Below are positions 56,901 to 64,000 of a stretch of 64,000 nucleotides of DNA, piece after piece (position 1 is the stretch's first letter; each line of letters begins with the position of its first letter). Origin of the DNA: Streptomyces sp. NRRL S-646. Lineage in GTDB: Bacteria > Actinomycetota > Actinomycetes > Streptomycetales > Streptomycetaceae. The notes below the pieces were generated by a model that had not been told where the DNA came from, did no database searches, and saw only the letters and a program-made list of their open reading frames with translations. A program made the translations under genes and the position numbers. Where the stretch lies: contig NZ_JODC01000014.1 in NCBI RefSeq assembly GCF_000720765.1, forward strand, positions 1-64,000, given 5' to 3'.

Positions 56901-57174
56901 GTCCGTGGCCGACGGCGTGGACCTGCCCGAACAGGTCGTGGCGCTGCGCGCGATGGGGTGCACGCACGGACAGGGCATGGCGTTCTCCGGTCCGCTGGAC
57001 GAGTACCGGGTGCGCAGGGCGCTGACTTCCGGCCACTATCCGGTGCCGCACGGGCCGGCCGAGCCAGCGTTCGCGGGAGGTGGTTCAGGGGTGTACACAA
57101 GTGGTGTGCCCGCTGTTCTGGGAGGCGGAAGTGCCCTCCGCTCACATAATGAGACTCCCGTCCCACCCACTTGA
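53938..57174 (+). CDS. Membrane PAS-GGDEF-EAL protein with degenerate EAL domain
   Basis: This protein of about 1078 residues has a long Pro/Ser/Ala-rich cytoplasmic start, a membrane domain with eight or more spans (about 115-460), a PAS domain (about 470-590, FRSLVQGSSDVIMIAAPNG), GGDEF and EAL domains. GGDEF is intact at 681-685 and is preceded by RHGD, a good RxxD inhibitory site. The EAL part has decayed: EAQ in place of EAL (814-816), DGFGSG for DDFGTG and VADGVD for the catalytic VAEGVE. It is probably a diguanylate cyclase with an inactive, perhaps regulatory, EAL domain. Start GTG 53938 or ATG 53923. S. coelicolor has a GGDEF-EAL gene at this place next to ilvB. Confidence 0.85.
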   Translation: MRGATGDARPMGERSDATGPPEATLAYGRAQTRSPRQSRLPAQPSPPQAQPPGACAPSAPGVAESGSDADRVGPVSSPMPPATTLDGALRVQPSPGTLLPRPPAVGRGPGLVPQLVLALVCAGYAVGSAFGWGSDELSLIMGDFGLSAAAGTAAVSLFLYARSRRVRFRPAWLLFALSSAMAALGNAVWGWYEVVLGEQVPTPSYADLFFLCFAPPAIVGLLVLAKRPVTKAGWVCLALDAWLIGGSLLTLSWSLALAQAAKFDGPSVAHTALSLAYPLLDIALVSMVLALHFRRSAVNRTAVNTAIGALALTVMCDALFTSPLLHNSYHSGQLLDAGWFAGSLLLAYAPWAAPRQGQQPEAARCDLDGHTRVVHEHVPGQRGGAHQHHPAPQGGDHGRYPAARPIAGSLAALTPYLAAAVCTLGILYTVLNGHRVDRVVLLTGGTVVLALVVRQGIMLLDNITLTQELAQKENHFRSLVQGSSDVIMIAAPNGILRYVSPAAAGVYGRPAEDLVGTELANLIHPEDLGCVVHEVRRFLAASPLEEPTTRIECRFRSGGGGGWLNVESTVNRHHGGLIFNSRDVTERVRLQAQLQHNAEHDPLTDLPNRALFTKRVQQALSGRRAADRVSLRGTAVLFIDLDGFKAVNDTIGHQAGDELLVQAARRLQDAVRHGDTASRLGGDEFAALIAGDGTRDRSARERHILELADRLRITLSQPYLIDGNDVRVAASIGVAFAEPGLGAGELLRNADLAMYRAKAAGKGRVELYAPQMQQDVVRKAELATRLRAALHDGEFALLHQPVVCLEDGRITSVEAQARWRSSQGVLFTPAEFLRVAEDSDKTAELGRWMLEEAVEQAAERTGTGLSVPVAVPMSARRLLDRSMPLGSIEALLTRHGLPSGSLVIELSDTDPRVSLDELERRLGALRRLGVRIALDGFGSGHAAITALRRLPVDVLKLDRSLVEGVVESARLHKITSGLLRIATDLGLQSVADGVDLPEQVVALRAMGCTHGQGMAFSGPLDEYRVRRALTSGHYPVPHGPAEPAFAGGGSGVYTSGVPAVLGGGSALRSHNETPVPPT

Positions 57175-57207
57175 CACGTGGTGTGTGCCGGGGGGAGGGT
57201 CTGTGCC

Positions 57208-57249
57208 ATGCGCACCCGAATTCTCGTACTTGGAAAGCGCGTCGGCTGA
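57208..57249 (+). CDS. ilv attenuator leader peptide (13 aa)
   Basis: The frame ATG...TGA encodes MRTRILVLGKRVG, with an ILVL run matching all three branched-chain amino acids, after a GGGGGAGGG ribosome site. It lies 53 bases upstream of a T-rich terminator and about 165 bases before ilvB. This is the classic design of a branched-chain amino acid attenuation leader: a ribosome stalled at scarce Ile/Leu/Val codons would prevent the terminator. A TTGACA at 57171 could be part of the promoter, without a good -10. Confidence 0.85.
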   Translation: MRTRILVLGKRVG

Positions 57250-57302
57250 GCTGGTGATGTCCGGACCGACCCGGAACTCCCAGCGACCACACCCGGCGCG
57301 CT

Positions 57303-57336
57303 CCCCTCGCTTGCCTTACGGCACGAGGGGTTTTTT
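57303..57336 (+). terminator. ilvBNC attenuator terminator
   Basis: The stem CCCCTCG / CGAGGGG (57303-57309 with 57324-57330) plus an inner TGCC/GGCA pair is followed directly by six T residues. It is a genuine rho-independent terminator, placed between the leader peptide and ilvB, as expected for attenuation. Confidence 0.9.
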
Positions 57337-57416
57337 GTTGCACAGGCACCTGTCGTGCAGCGCTTGAACACCGCACAAACCTCGCAAAAACCCTCAGCAT
57401 CGAGAAGAGACTGACG

Positions 57417-59264
57417 ATGACCGAGCAGGCCACCGGGGCCCATCCGCAGCCGCGGCCCCGATCCGGAGGACAGCAGTCCGCACCCGAGCACGTCACGGGT
57501 GCGAAGTCCCTCATCCGCTCTCTCGAGGAGGTCGGGGCCGACACGGTATTCGGCATTCCCGGCGGTGCGATCCTTCCCGCGTACGACCCGATGATGGACT
57601 CCACCCGGGTGCGCCACGTCCTGGTCCGCCACGAGCAGGGGGCCGGTCACGCGGCGACGGGTTACGCGCAGGCCACCGGCAGGGTCGGTGTCTGCATGGC
57701 CACCTCCGGCCCCGGCGCCACCAACCTGGTGACCCCGATCGCCGACGCGCACATGGACTCGGTGCCGCTCGTGGCGATCACCGGCCAGGTCGCGTCCAAG
57801 GCGATCGGCACGGACGCCTTCCAGGAGGCGGACATCGTCGGCATCACCATGCCGATCACCAAGCACAACTTCCTGGTCACCAAGGCCGAGGACATCCCGC
57901 GGGTCATCGCGCAGGCCTTCCACATCGCCTCCACCGGCCGCCCGGGCCCGGTCCTGGTCGACATCGCGAAGGACGCGCTGCAGGCGCAGACGACCTTCTC
58001 CTGGCCGCCGGTCATGGACCTGCCCGGCTACCGCCCGGTGACCAAGCCGCACGCCAAGCAGATCCGCGAGGCCGCCAAGCTGATCACCTCCGCGAAGCGG
58101 CCCGTCCTCTACGTCGGCGGCGGTGTCATCAAGGCCCAGGCCACCGCCGAGCTCAAGGTTCTCGCCGAGCTCACCGGAGCGCCCGTCACCACCACCCTGA
58201 TGGCGCTCGGCGCATTCCCCGACAGCCACCCGCTGCACGTGGGGATGCCGGGCATGCACGGTGCGGTCACCGCCGTCACCGCGCTGCAGAAGGCCGACCT
58301 GATCGTCGCCCTCGGAGCCCGCTTCGACGACCGCGTCACCGGCAAGCTGGACAGCTTCGCCCCGTACGCCAAGATCGTCCACGCCGACATCGACCCCGCC
58401 GAGATCGGCAAGAACCGCGCCGCGGACGTGCCGATCGTCGGGGACGCGCGCGAGGTCCTCGCCGACCTGATCCAGGCCGTCCAGAAGGAGCACAGCGAGG
58501 GCCACCAGGGCGACTACACCGCCTGGTGGAAGGACCTGAACCGCTGGCGCGAGACCTACCCGCTGGGCTACGAGCAGCCGGAGAACGGCCAGCTGTCGCC
58601 GCAGCAGGTCATCCAGCGCATCGGACAGCTCGCACCGGAAGGCACGATCTTCGCCGCGGGCGTGGGCCAGCACCAGATGTGGGCCGCGCACTACATCGAG
58701 TACGAGAAGCCCGCGACCTGGCTGAACTCCGGCGGCGCCGGAACGATGGGCTACGCGGTCCCGGCCGCGATGGGCGCCAAGGCCGGCGCCCCGGACCAGA
58801 CGGTCTGGGCGATCGACGGCGACGGCTGCTTCCAGATGACCAACCAGGAGCTCACCACCTGCGCCCTGAACAACATCCCGATCAAGGTCGCCATCATCAA
58901 CAACGGTGCCCTCGGGATGGTCCGCCAGTGGCAGACCCTGTTCTACAACCAGCGCTACTCCAACACCGTGCTGCACAGCGGCCCCGAGGCCGACGGCAAG
59001 CAGCCCAGTGCCGGCACCCGCGTCCCCGACTTCGTCAAGCTGTCGGAGGCCATGGGCTGCTACGCGATCCGCTGCGAGGACCCGGCCGACCTCGACAAGG
59101 TCATCGAAGAGGCCAACTCCATCAACGACCGGCCCGTCGTCATCGACTTCATCGTCCACGAGGACGCGATGGTGTGGCCGATGGTCGCCGCAGGCACCTC
59201 GAACGACACGATCATGGCCGCCCGGGACGTCCGCCCCGACTTCGGCGACAACGAAGACGACTGA
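57417..59264 (+). CDS. ilvB: Acetolactate synthase large subunit
   Basis: This 615-residue catalytic subunit (TPP-, FAD- and Mg-dependent) makes acetolactate or acetohydroxybutyrate, the first common step to Val, Leu and Ile. The catalytic Glu is in [15 protein letters not shown]. The TPP motif spans [16 protein letters not shown] to AIINN, and the FAD region includes [17 protein letters not shown]. An extra 35-residue start before [15 protein letters not shown] is normal for actinobacteria. It is first of ilvB-ilvN-ilvC and is preceded by the attenuator. Confidence 0.97.
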   Translation: MTEQATGAHPQPRPRSGGQQSAPEHVTGAKSLIRSLEEVGADTVFGIPGGAILPAYDPMMDSTRVRHVLVRHEQGAGHAATGYAQATGRVGVCMATSGPGATNLVTPIADAHMDSVPLVAITGQVASKAIGTDAFQEADIVGITMPITKHNFLVTKAEDIPRVIAQAFHIASTGRPGPVLVDIAKDALQAQTTFSWPPVMDLPGYRPVTKPHAKQIREAAKLITSAKRPVLYVGGGVIKAQATAELKVLAELTGAPVTTTLMALGAFPDSHPLHVGMPGMHGAVTAVTALQKADLIVALGARFDDRVTGKLDSFAPYAKIVHADIDPAEIGKNRAADVPIVGDAREVLADLIQAVQKEHSEGHQGDYTAWWKDLNRWRETYPLGYEQPENGQLSPQQVIQRIGQLAPEGTIFAAGVGQHQMWAAHYIEYEKPATWLNSGGAGTMGYAVPAAMGAKAGAPDQTVWAIDGDGCFQMTNQELTTCALNNIPIKVAIINNGALGMVRQWQTLFYNQRYSNTVLHSGPEADGKQPSAGTRVPDFVKLSEAMGCYAIRCEDPADLDKVIEEANSINDRPVVIDFIVHEDAMVWPMVAAGTSNDTIMAARDVRPDFGDNEDD

Positions 59265-59286
59265 GCGAGAGAGACACAACCAGACC

Positions 59287-60928
<1,642 letters not shown>

Positions 60929-60964
60929 GCCGAGCGCTCCGCGACGGTGCCGCCAACTCCGGGC

Positions 60965-61032
60965 GCCGTCGCGGGGCTCCGCCCCGGACCTCGCTCCTCA
61001 AACTCCCCCACTGCCTTAAGGGCGTGGGGGGA
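60965..61032. repeat. Degenerate dispersed repeat and hairpin after ilvC
   Basis: CGCGGGGCTCCGCCCCGGAC followed by CTCGCTCCTCAAAC resembles a shortened copy of the dispersed GC-rich repeat. A stem TCCCCCAC / GTGGGGGG (61004-61011 with 61024-61031) follows and is a probable ilvC terminator. Further right, an 8-bp inverted repeat, AGTGGCGC / GCGCCACT (61082-61089, 61104-61111), lies upstream of serA and could be an operator. The 300-base ilvC-serA gap holds no other supportable gene. Confidence 0.5.
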
Positions 61033-61231
61033 CCCCCAAGGGGCTACATAATGGCGCTTCTCGTCCGGGTGATCCTTCCGAAGTGGCGCAGGACGAGCTT
61101 GTTCGCGCCACTACACTGCCGTACTACATACGCGTCAGGCCCACAGCGTCGTGCGTCTTCCACGCGGCCAGTACCCTCCACCGCCTGCGGCCGTCGGGAC
61201 GGCCGTCCGCATTGGACTTGTGAGGACTCAC

Positions 61232-62821
61232 GTGAGCTCGAAACCCGTCGTACTCATCGCTGAAGAGCTGTCGCCCGCGACTGTGGACGCGCTTGGCCCG
61301 GACTTCGAGATCCGGCACTGCAACGGAGCGGACCGAGCCGAACTGCTCCCCGCCATCGCCGACGTCGACGCGATCCTGATCCGCTCCGCCACCAAGGTGG
61401 ACGCCGAGGCCGTCGCCGCCGCGAACAAGCTGAAGGTCGTCGCACGAGCCGGCGTCGGCCTGGACAACGTGGACGTCTCCGCCGCCACCAAGGCCGGCGT
61501 GATGGTCGTCAACGCCCCCACCTCGAACATCGTGACTGCCGCCGAGCTGGCCTGCGGTCTCATCGTCGCCACGGCCCGCCACATTCCGCAGGCCAACGCC
61601 GCGCTGAAGAACGGCGAGTGGAAGCGCAGCAAGTACACGGGCGTCGAGCTCGCCGAGAAGACCCTCGGTGTCGTCGGTCTCGGTCGAATCGGTGCGCTGG
61701 TCGCCCAGCGCATGTCCGGGTTCGGCATGAAGGTCGTCGCCTACGACCCGTACATCCAGCCCGCGCGCGCCGCGCAGATGGGCGTCAAGGTGCTGTCGCT
61801 GGACGAGCTGCTCGAGGTCTCCGACTTCATCACCGTCCACCTGCCCAAGACCCCCGAGACCGTGGGCCTGATCGGTGACGAGGCGCTGCGCAAGGTCAAG
61901 CCGAGCGTGCGGATCGTCAACGCCGCGCGCGGCGGGATCGTCGACGAGGAGGCGCTGTACTCCGCCCTCAAGGAGGGCCGGGTCGCCGGTGCCGGTCTCG
62001 ACGTGTACGCCAAGGAGCCCTGCACGGACTCCCCGCTCTTCGAGTTCGACCAGGTCGTCGCCACCCCGCACCTGGGCGCCTCCACCGACGAGGCGCAGGA
62101 GAAGGCCGGTATCGCCGTCGCCCGCTCGGTGCGCCTCGCCCTCGCCGGTGAGCTCGTGCCGGACGCGGTGAACGTCCAGGGCGGTGTCATCGCGGAGGAC
62201 GTCAAGCCGGGCCTGCCGCTCGCCGAGCGCCTCGGCCGTATCTTCACCGCGCTCGCGGGCGAGGTCGCGGTCCGCCTCGACGTCGAGGTGTACGGCGAGA
62301 TCACCCAGCACGACGTGAAGGTGCTGGAGCTCAGCGCCCTCAAGGGTGTCTTCGAGGACGTCGTCGCCGAGACGGTGTCGTATGTCAACGCCCCGCTGTT
62401 CGCGCAGGAGCGCGGCGTCGAGGTGCGGCTGACCACCAGCTCGGAGTCGGCCGACCACCGCAACGTCGTCACCGTGCGCGGCACGCTGGGCAACGGCGAG
62501 GAGGTGTCGGTCTCCGGCACGCTGGCCGGTCCGAAGCACCTGCAGAAGATCGTGGCCGTCGGTGAGTACGACGTCGACCTCGCCCTTGCCGACCACATGG
62601 TCGTGCTGCGGTACGAGGACCGTCCCGGTGTCGTGGGCACGGTCGGTCGTATCTTCGGCGAGGCGGGGATCAACATCGCCGGTATGCAGGTCTCGCGGGC
62701 GGTTGCCGGTGGCGAGGCGCTGGCCGTGCTGACCGTCGACGACACGGTGCCCCCCGCGGTGCTGGTCGAGGTCGAGGCGGAGATCGGGGCGACGTTCGCC
62801 CGCTCGGTGAACCTGGTCTGA
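61232..62821 (+). CDS. serA: D-3-phosphoglycerate dehydrogenase
   Basis: This 529-residue enzyme begins serine synthesis from 3-phosphoglycerate. The NAD motif is VVGLGRIGALVAQRM; the catalytic Arg, Glu and His are in VNAARGGIVDEE, LDVYAKEP and ATPHLGASTDEAQ. The long form is shown by an intervening ASB domain (about 320-450) and a C-terminal ACT domain (VVLRYEDRPGVVGTVGRIFG), which in relatives gives serine inhibition. I chose the GTG at 61232 (VSSKPVVLIAEEL). It links back to the glyA-gcv module at the other end of the window by pathway, not by operon. Confidence 0.97.
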   Translation: MSSKPVVLIAEELSPATVDALGPDFEIRHCNGADRAELLPAIADVDAILIRSATKVDAEAVAAANKLKVVARAGVGLDNVDVSAATKAGVMVVNAPTSNIVTAAELACGLIVATARHIPQANAALKNGEWKRSKYTGVELAEKTLGVVGLGRIGALVAQRMSGFGMKVVAYDPYIQPARAAQMGVKVLSLDELLEVSDFITVHLPKTPETVGLIGDEALRKVKPSVRIVNAARGGIVDEEALYSALKEGRVAGAGLDVYAKEPCTDSPLFEFDQVVATPHLGASTDEAQEKAGIAVARSVRLALAGELVPDAVNVQGGVIAEDVKPGLPLAERLGRIFTALAGEVAVRLDVEVYGEITQHDVKVLELSALKGVFEDVVAETVSYVNAPLFAQERGVEVRLTTSSESADHRNVVTVRGTLGNGEEVSVSGTLAGPKHLQKIVAVGEYDVDLALADHMVVLRYEDRPGVVGTVGRIFGEAGINIAGMQVSRAVAGGEALAVLTVDDTVPPAVLVEVEAEIGATFARSVNLV

Positions 62822-62828
62822 CGTTGCC

Positions 62829-62924
62829 GTGGTTCTGGGGGCTGCCGCCCCCAGGCCCCCGCTTTCGGCCCTTGAGGGGCCTCGTCCTCAAACGCCGGAC
62901 GGGCTGAGATGCCCGTCCGGCGTT
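62829..62924. repeat. Dispersed GC-rich repeat, copy D, ending in a bidirectional terminator
   Basis: TCTGGGGGCTGCCGCCCCCA is followed by the core TCAAACGCCGGACGGGCTGA. The last part (62891-62904 with 62911-62924) is a perfect 14-bp stem AACGCCGGACGGGC with a 6-base loop and a run of five T, so this copy works as a rho-independent terminator between serA and the convergent MFS gene. Confidence 0.85.
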
Positions 62925-62937
62925 TTTGCATGTGCCC

Positions 62938-64000
62938 TTACTTGTCGGCGACGCGAATCCCGCGCAGCGCCCTTGCCGCCAGCGCGGCCGCCCCCACCAG
63001 GACCACCGTCCCGGCGATCGCCGCGCCCTGCATTCCGCTGGTGAACGCCTCGCGGGCCGTCGTCGCCAGGGCGTCTCCCGCGCGCCCCGGGAGCTGAGCG
63101 GCCACCGCCAGCGCGCCGCCCAGCGTTTCGTGGGCCGGAGCGGGGGCCGAGGCCGGGATCTCGTGGCGGTAGACCGCTGTACCGATGGAACCGAGGATCG
63201 CCATCCCGAGCGCGCCGCCGAACTCCGCGCCGGTCTCCATCAGGGAGGACGCCGAGCCCGCGCGCTCAACCGGGGCGCTGCTCATCGCGAGGTCCGTGAT
63301 CTGGGAGATGACCATGACGATTCCCGAGGCGAGGACGCCACACGCGACCAGGACCAGCCAGAGGGAGTCCGTGTCCGCGAAGACCAGGAGTGCATAGCCG
63401 ACCGCGCCGATCGCGAAGCCCGCGGTGACCACGTAGGCGCGGTCGACGCCCTTCTGGACCAGGGAGGTCGCCAGCGGTGCCGCCATGCCGATCGGCACCG
63501 AGGGGAGCAGCGCCCACAGGGCCGCTTCCATCGCGCTCTTGTCGAGCACCGACTGCAGGTACTGCGTGGTGAAGTACGCCGAGCCCATCATGGCGAACGA
63601 GCCGATGAGGTTCAGGAGGACCGAGGGGGCGAAGCCGCGGCCGCGGAACAGGGCCGGGGAGATCATCGGGGAGGCCGCGGTGCGCTGGCGGTGGACGAAG
63701 GCGGCCGCGAAGAGCAGGCCGACGGTGATCGAGACGATGTACTGCGCGTGCCAGCCCTCCGACGGGATCTCCTTCAGGCCGTAGATGACGGGGAGCACCG
63801 CGGCCATCGACAGGGGAACGCTCAGCCAGTCGAAGCGGCCGGGGGCCGGGTCGCGCGACTCGGGCAGCAGGAACGGGCCGAGGATCAGCAGCAGTGCCAT
63901 CGCGGGCAGGTTGACCAGGAAGACCGAGCCCCACCAGAAGTACTGGACGAGGACACCGCTCATCACCGAGCCGAGCGCGATCCCGGCCGTCATCACGCCG
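62938..64000 (-). CDS. MFS drug exporter of the DHA2 (14-span) type, C-terminal part
   Basis: At least 354 codons of a major-facilitator protein are present, cut by the right window edge. The first visible part is the motif C-like region ALGSVMSGVLVQYFWWGSVF, followed by LVNLPAMALLLILGPFLLPE, typical after span 5-6 of DHA2 antiporters. About nine more spans follow, with LLPSVPIGMAAPLATSLVQK and QITDLAMSSAPVERAGSASS in the second half. It is probably a proton-driven exporter of drugs or metabolites. It ends facing serA across the terminator-bearing repeat. Confidence 0.9.
   Translation of the reverse strand, partial: GVMTAGIALGSVMSGVLVQYFWWGSVFLVNLPAMALLLILGPFLLPESRDPAPGRFDWLSVPLSMAAVLPVIYGLKEIPSEGWHAQYIVSITVGLLFAAAFVHRQRTAASPMISPALFRGRGFAPSVLLNLIGSFAMMGSAYFTTQYLQSVLDKSAMEAALWALLPSVPIGMAAPLATSLVQKGVDRAYVVTAGFAIGAVGYALLVFADTDSLWLVLVACGVLASGIVMVISQITDLAMSSAPVERAGSASSLMETGAEFGGALGMAILGSIGTAVYRHEIPASAPAPAHETLGGALAVAAQLPGRAGDALATTAREAFTSGMQGAAIAGTVVLVGAAALAARALRGIRVADK

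Noticed and set aside
54070..57051. Long minus-strand open frame opposite the second GGDEF-EAL gene
   Set aside because: Same reason: the plus strand encodes recognisable PAS, GGDEF and EAL motifs, while the minus product has none.
57144..57149. CATAAT as -10 of the ilv promoter
   Set aside because: No suitable -35 lies 16-18 bases upstream and it is inside the preceding coding region; the TTGACA at 57171 is equally unproven.
61051..61263. Possible small gene or leader peptide in the ilvC-serA gap starting MALLVRVILPKW
   Set aside because: The Leu/Val/Ile-rich start is tempting, but the frame runs on into serA in another frame, has no nearby terminator and no strong ribosome site.

Overview
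This window is chromosomal DNA from a Streptomyces (or very close relative). The evidence is very high GC with strong third-position bias, frequent GTG starts, LuxR/LAL, WYL and TetR regulators, TAT and lipoprotein exports, and a gene order (glyA-gcvH-gcvT ... opp ... ligA-rmdB ... gatCAB ... ilvBNC-serA) that matches, from memory, the S. coelicolor region around SCO5470-SCO5515. It is core-genome material. I see no tRNA, rRNA, intact IS element, prophage or CRISPR array.

Layout. 1-2.3 kb: the 3' neighbours of a glycine/serine one-carbon module (glyA, gcvH, gcvT, minus strand) behind a tandem-aptamer glycine riboswitch. 2.3-4.9 kb: an ATPase and two SseB-like proteins. 5.1-11.5 kb: a five-gene oligopeptide-type ABC importer in the order permease, binding protein, permease, ATPase, ATPase, with a strong hairpin after the binding-protein gene and a clean terminator at the end. 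11.8-19.7 kb: M1 peptidase, TRIC channel, esterase, thioesterase, a damaged TIGR03086 gene facing a WYL regulator, and a TetR regulator facing small membrane proteins. 19.8-24.5 kb: cysteine desulfurase and mnmA (tRNA 2-thiouridine pathway), with a TAT multicopper oxidase and a peptidoglycan amidase between them. 24.5-28.8 kb: a tight minus-strand operon of a cellulose-synthase-like GT2, a GH26-like lipoprotein and a GT-C-type membrane protein, a candidate surface-polysaccharide system. 29-35 kb: hydrolase, DUF427, LOG-like protein, SDR, core-MetE-like protein and ligA. 35.3-37.5 kb: rmdB (GGDEF-EAL). 38-41.6 kb: gatC, gatA, a small conserved-looking gene and gatB, preceded by a 178-bp near-palindromic element. 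41.7-53.7 kb: methyltransferase, MMPL transporter, GNAT, small proteins, a large LAL regulator, PQQ-type dehydrogenase, aldo/keto reductase and a 2-hydroxyacid dehydrogenase. 53.9-57.2 kb: a second GGDEF-EAL protein with a degenerate EAL domain. 57.2-62.8 kb: ilvBNC behind an attenuator with a 13-residue leader peptide, then serA. 62.9 kb to the end: a partial DHA2-type MFS exporter.

Functional themes. Amino-acid metabolism is controlled by RNA (glycine riboswitch, ilv attenuator). Two c-di-GMP proteins of apparently opposite catalytic competence lie about 16 kb apart. Several intergenic regions carry dispersed GC-rich Streptomyces repeats (near 16.2, 31.7, 47.05, 61.0 and 62.9 kb) whose cores form terminator-like stems; one appears to have replaced the end of a gene. 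The least explained structures are the 178-bp inverted-repeat element upstream of gatC and the GT2/GH26/GT-C operon. Coordinates and motifs were read by eye; homology calls rest on recognised motifs, not on searches.
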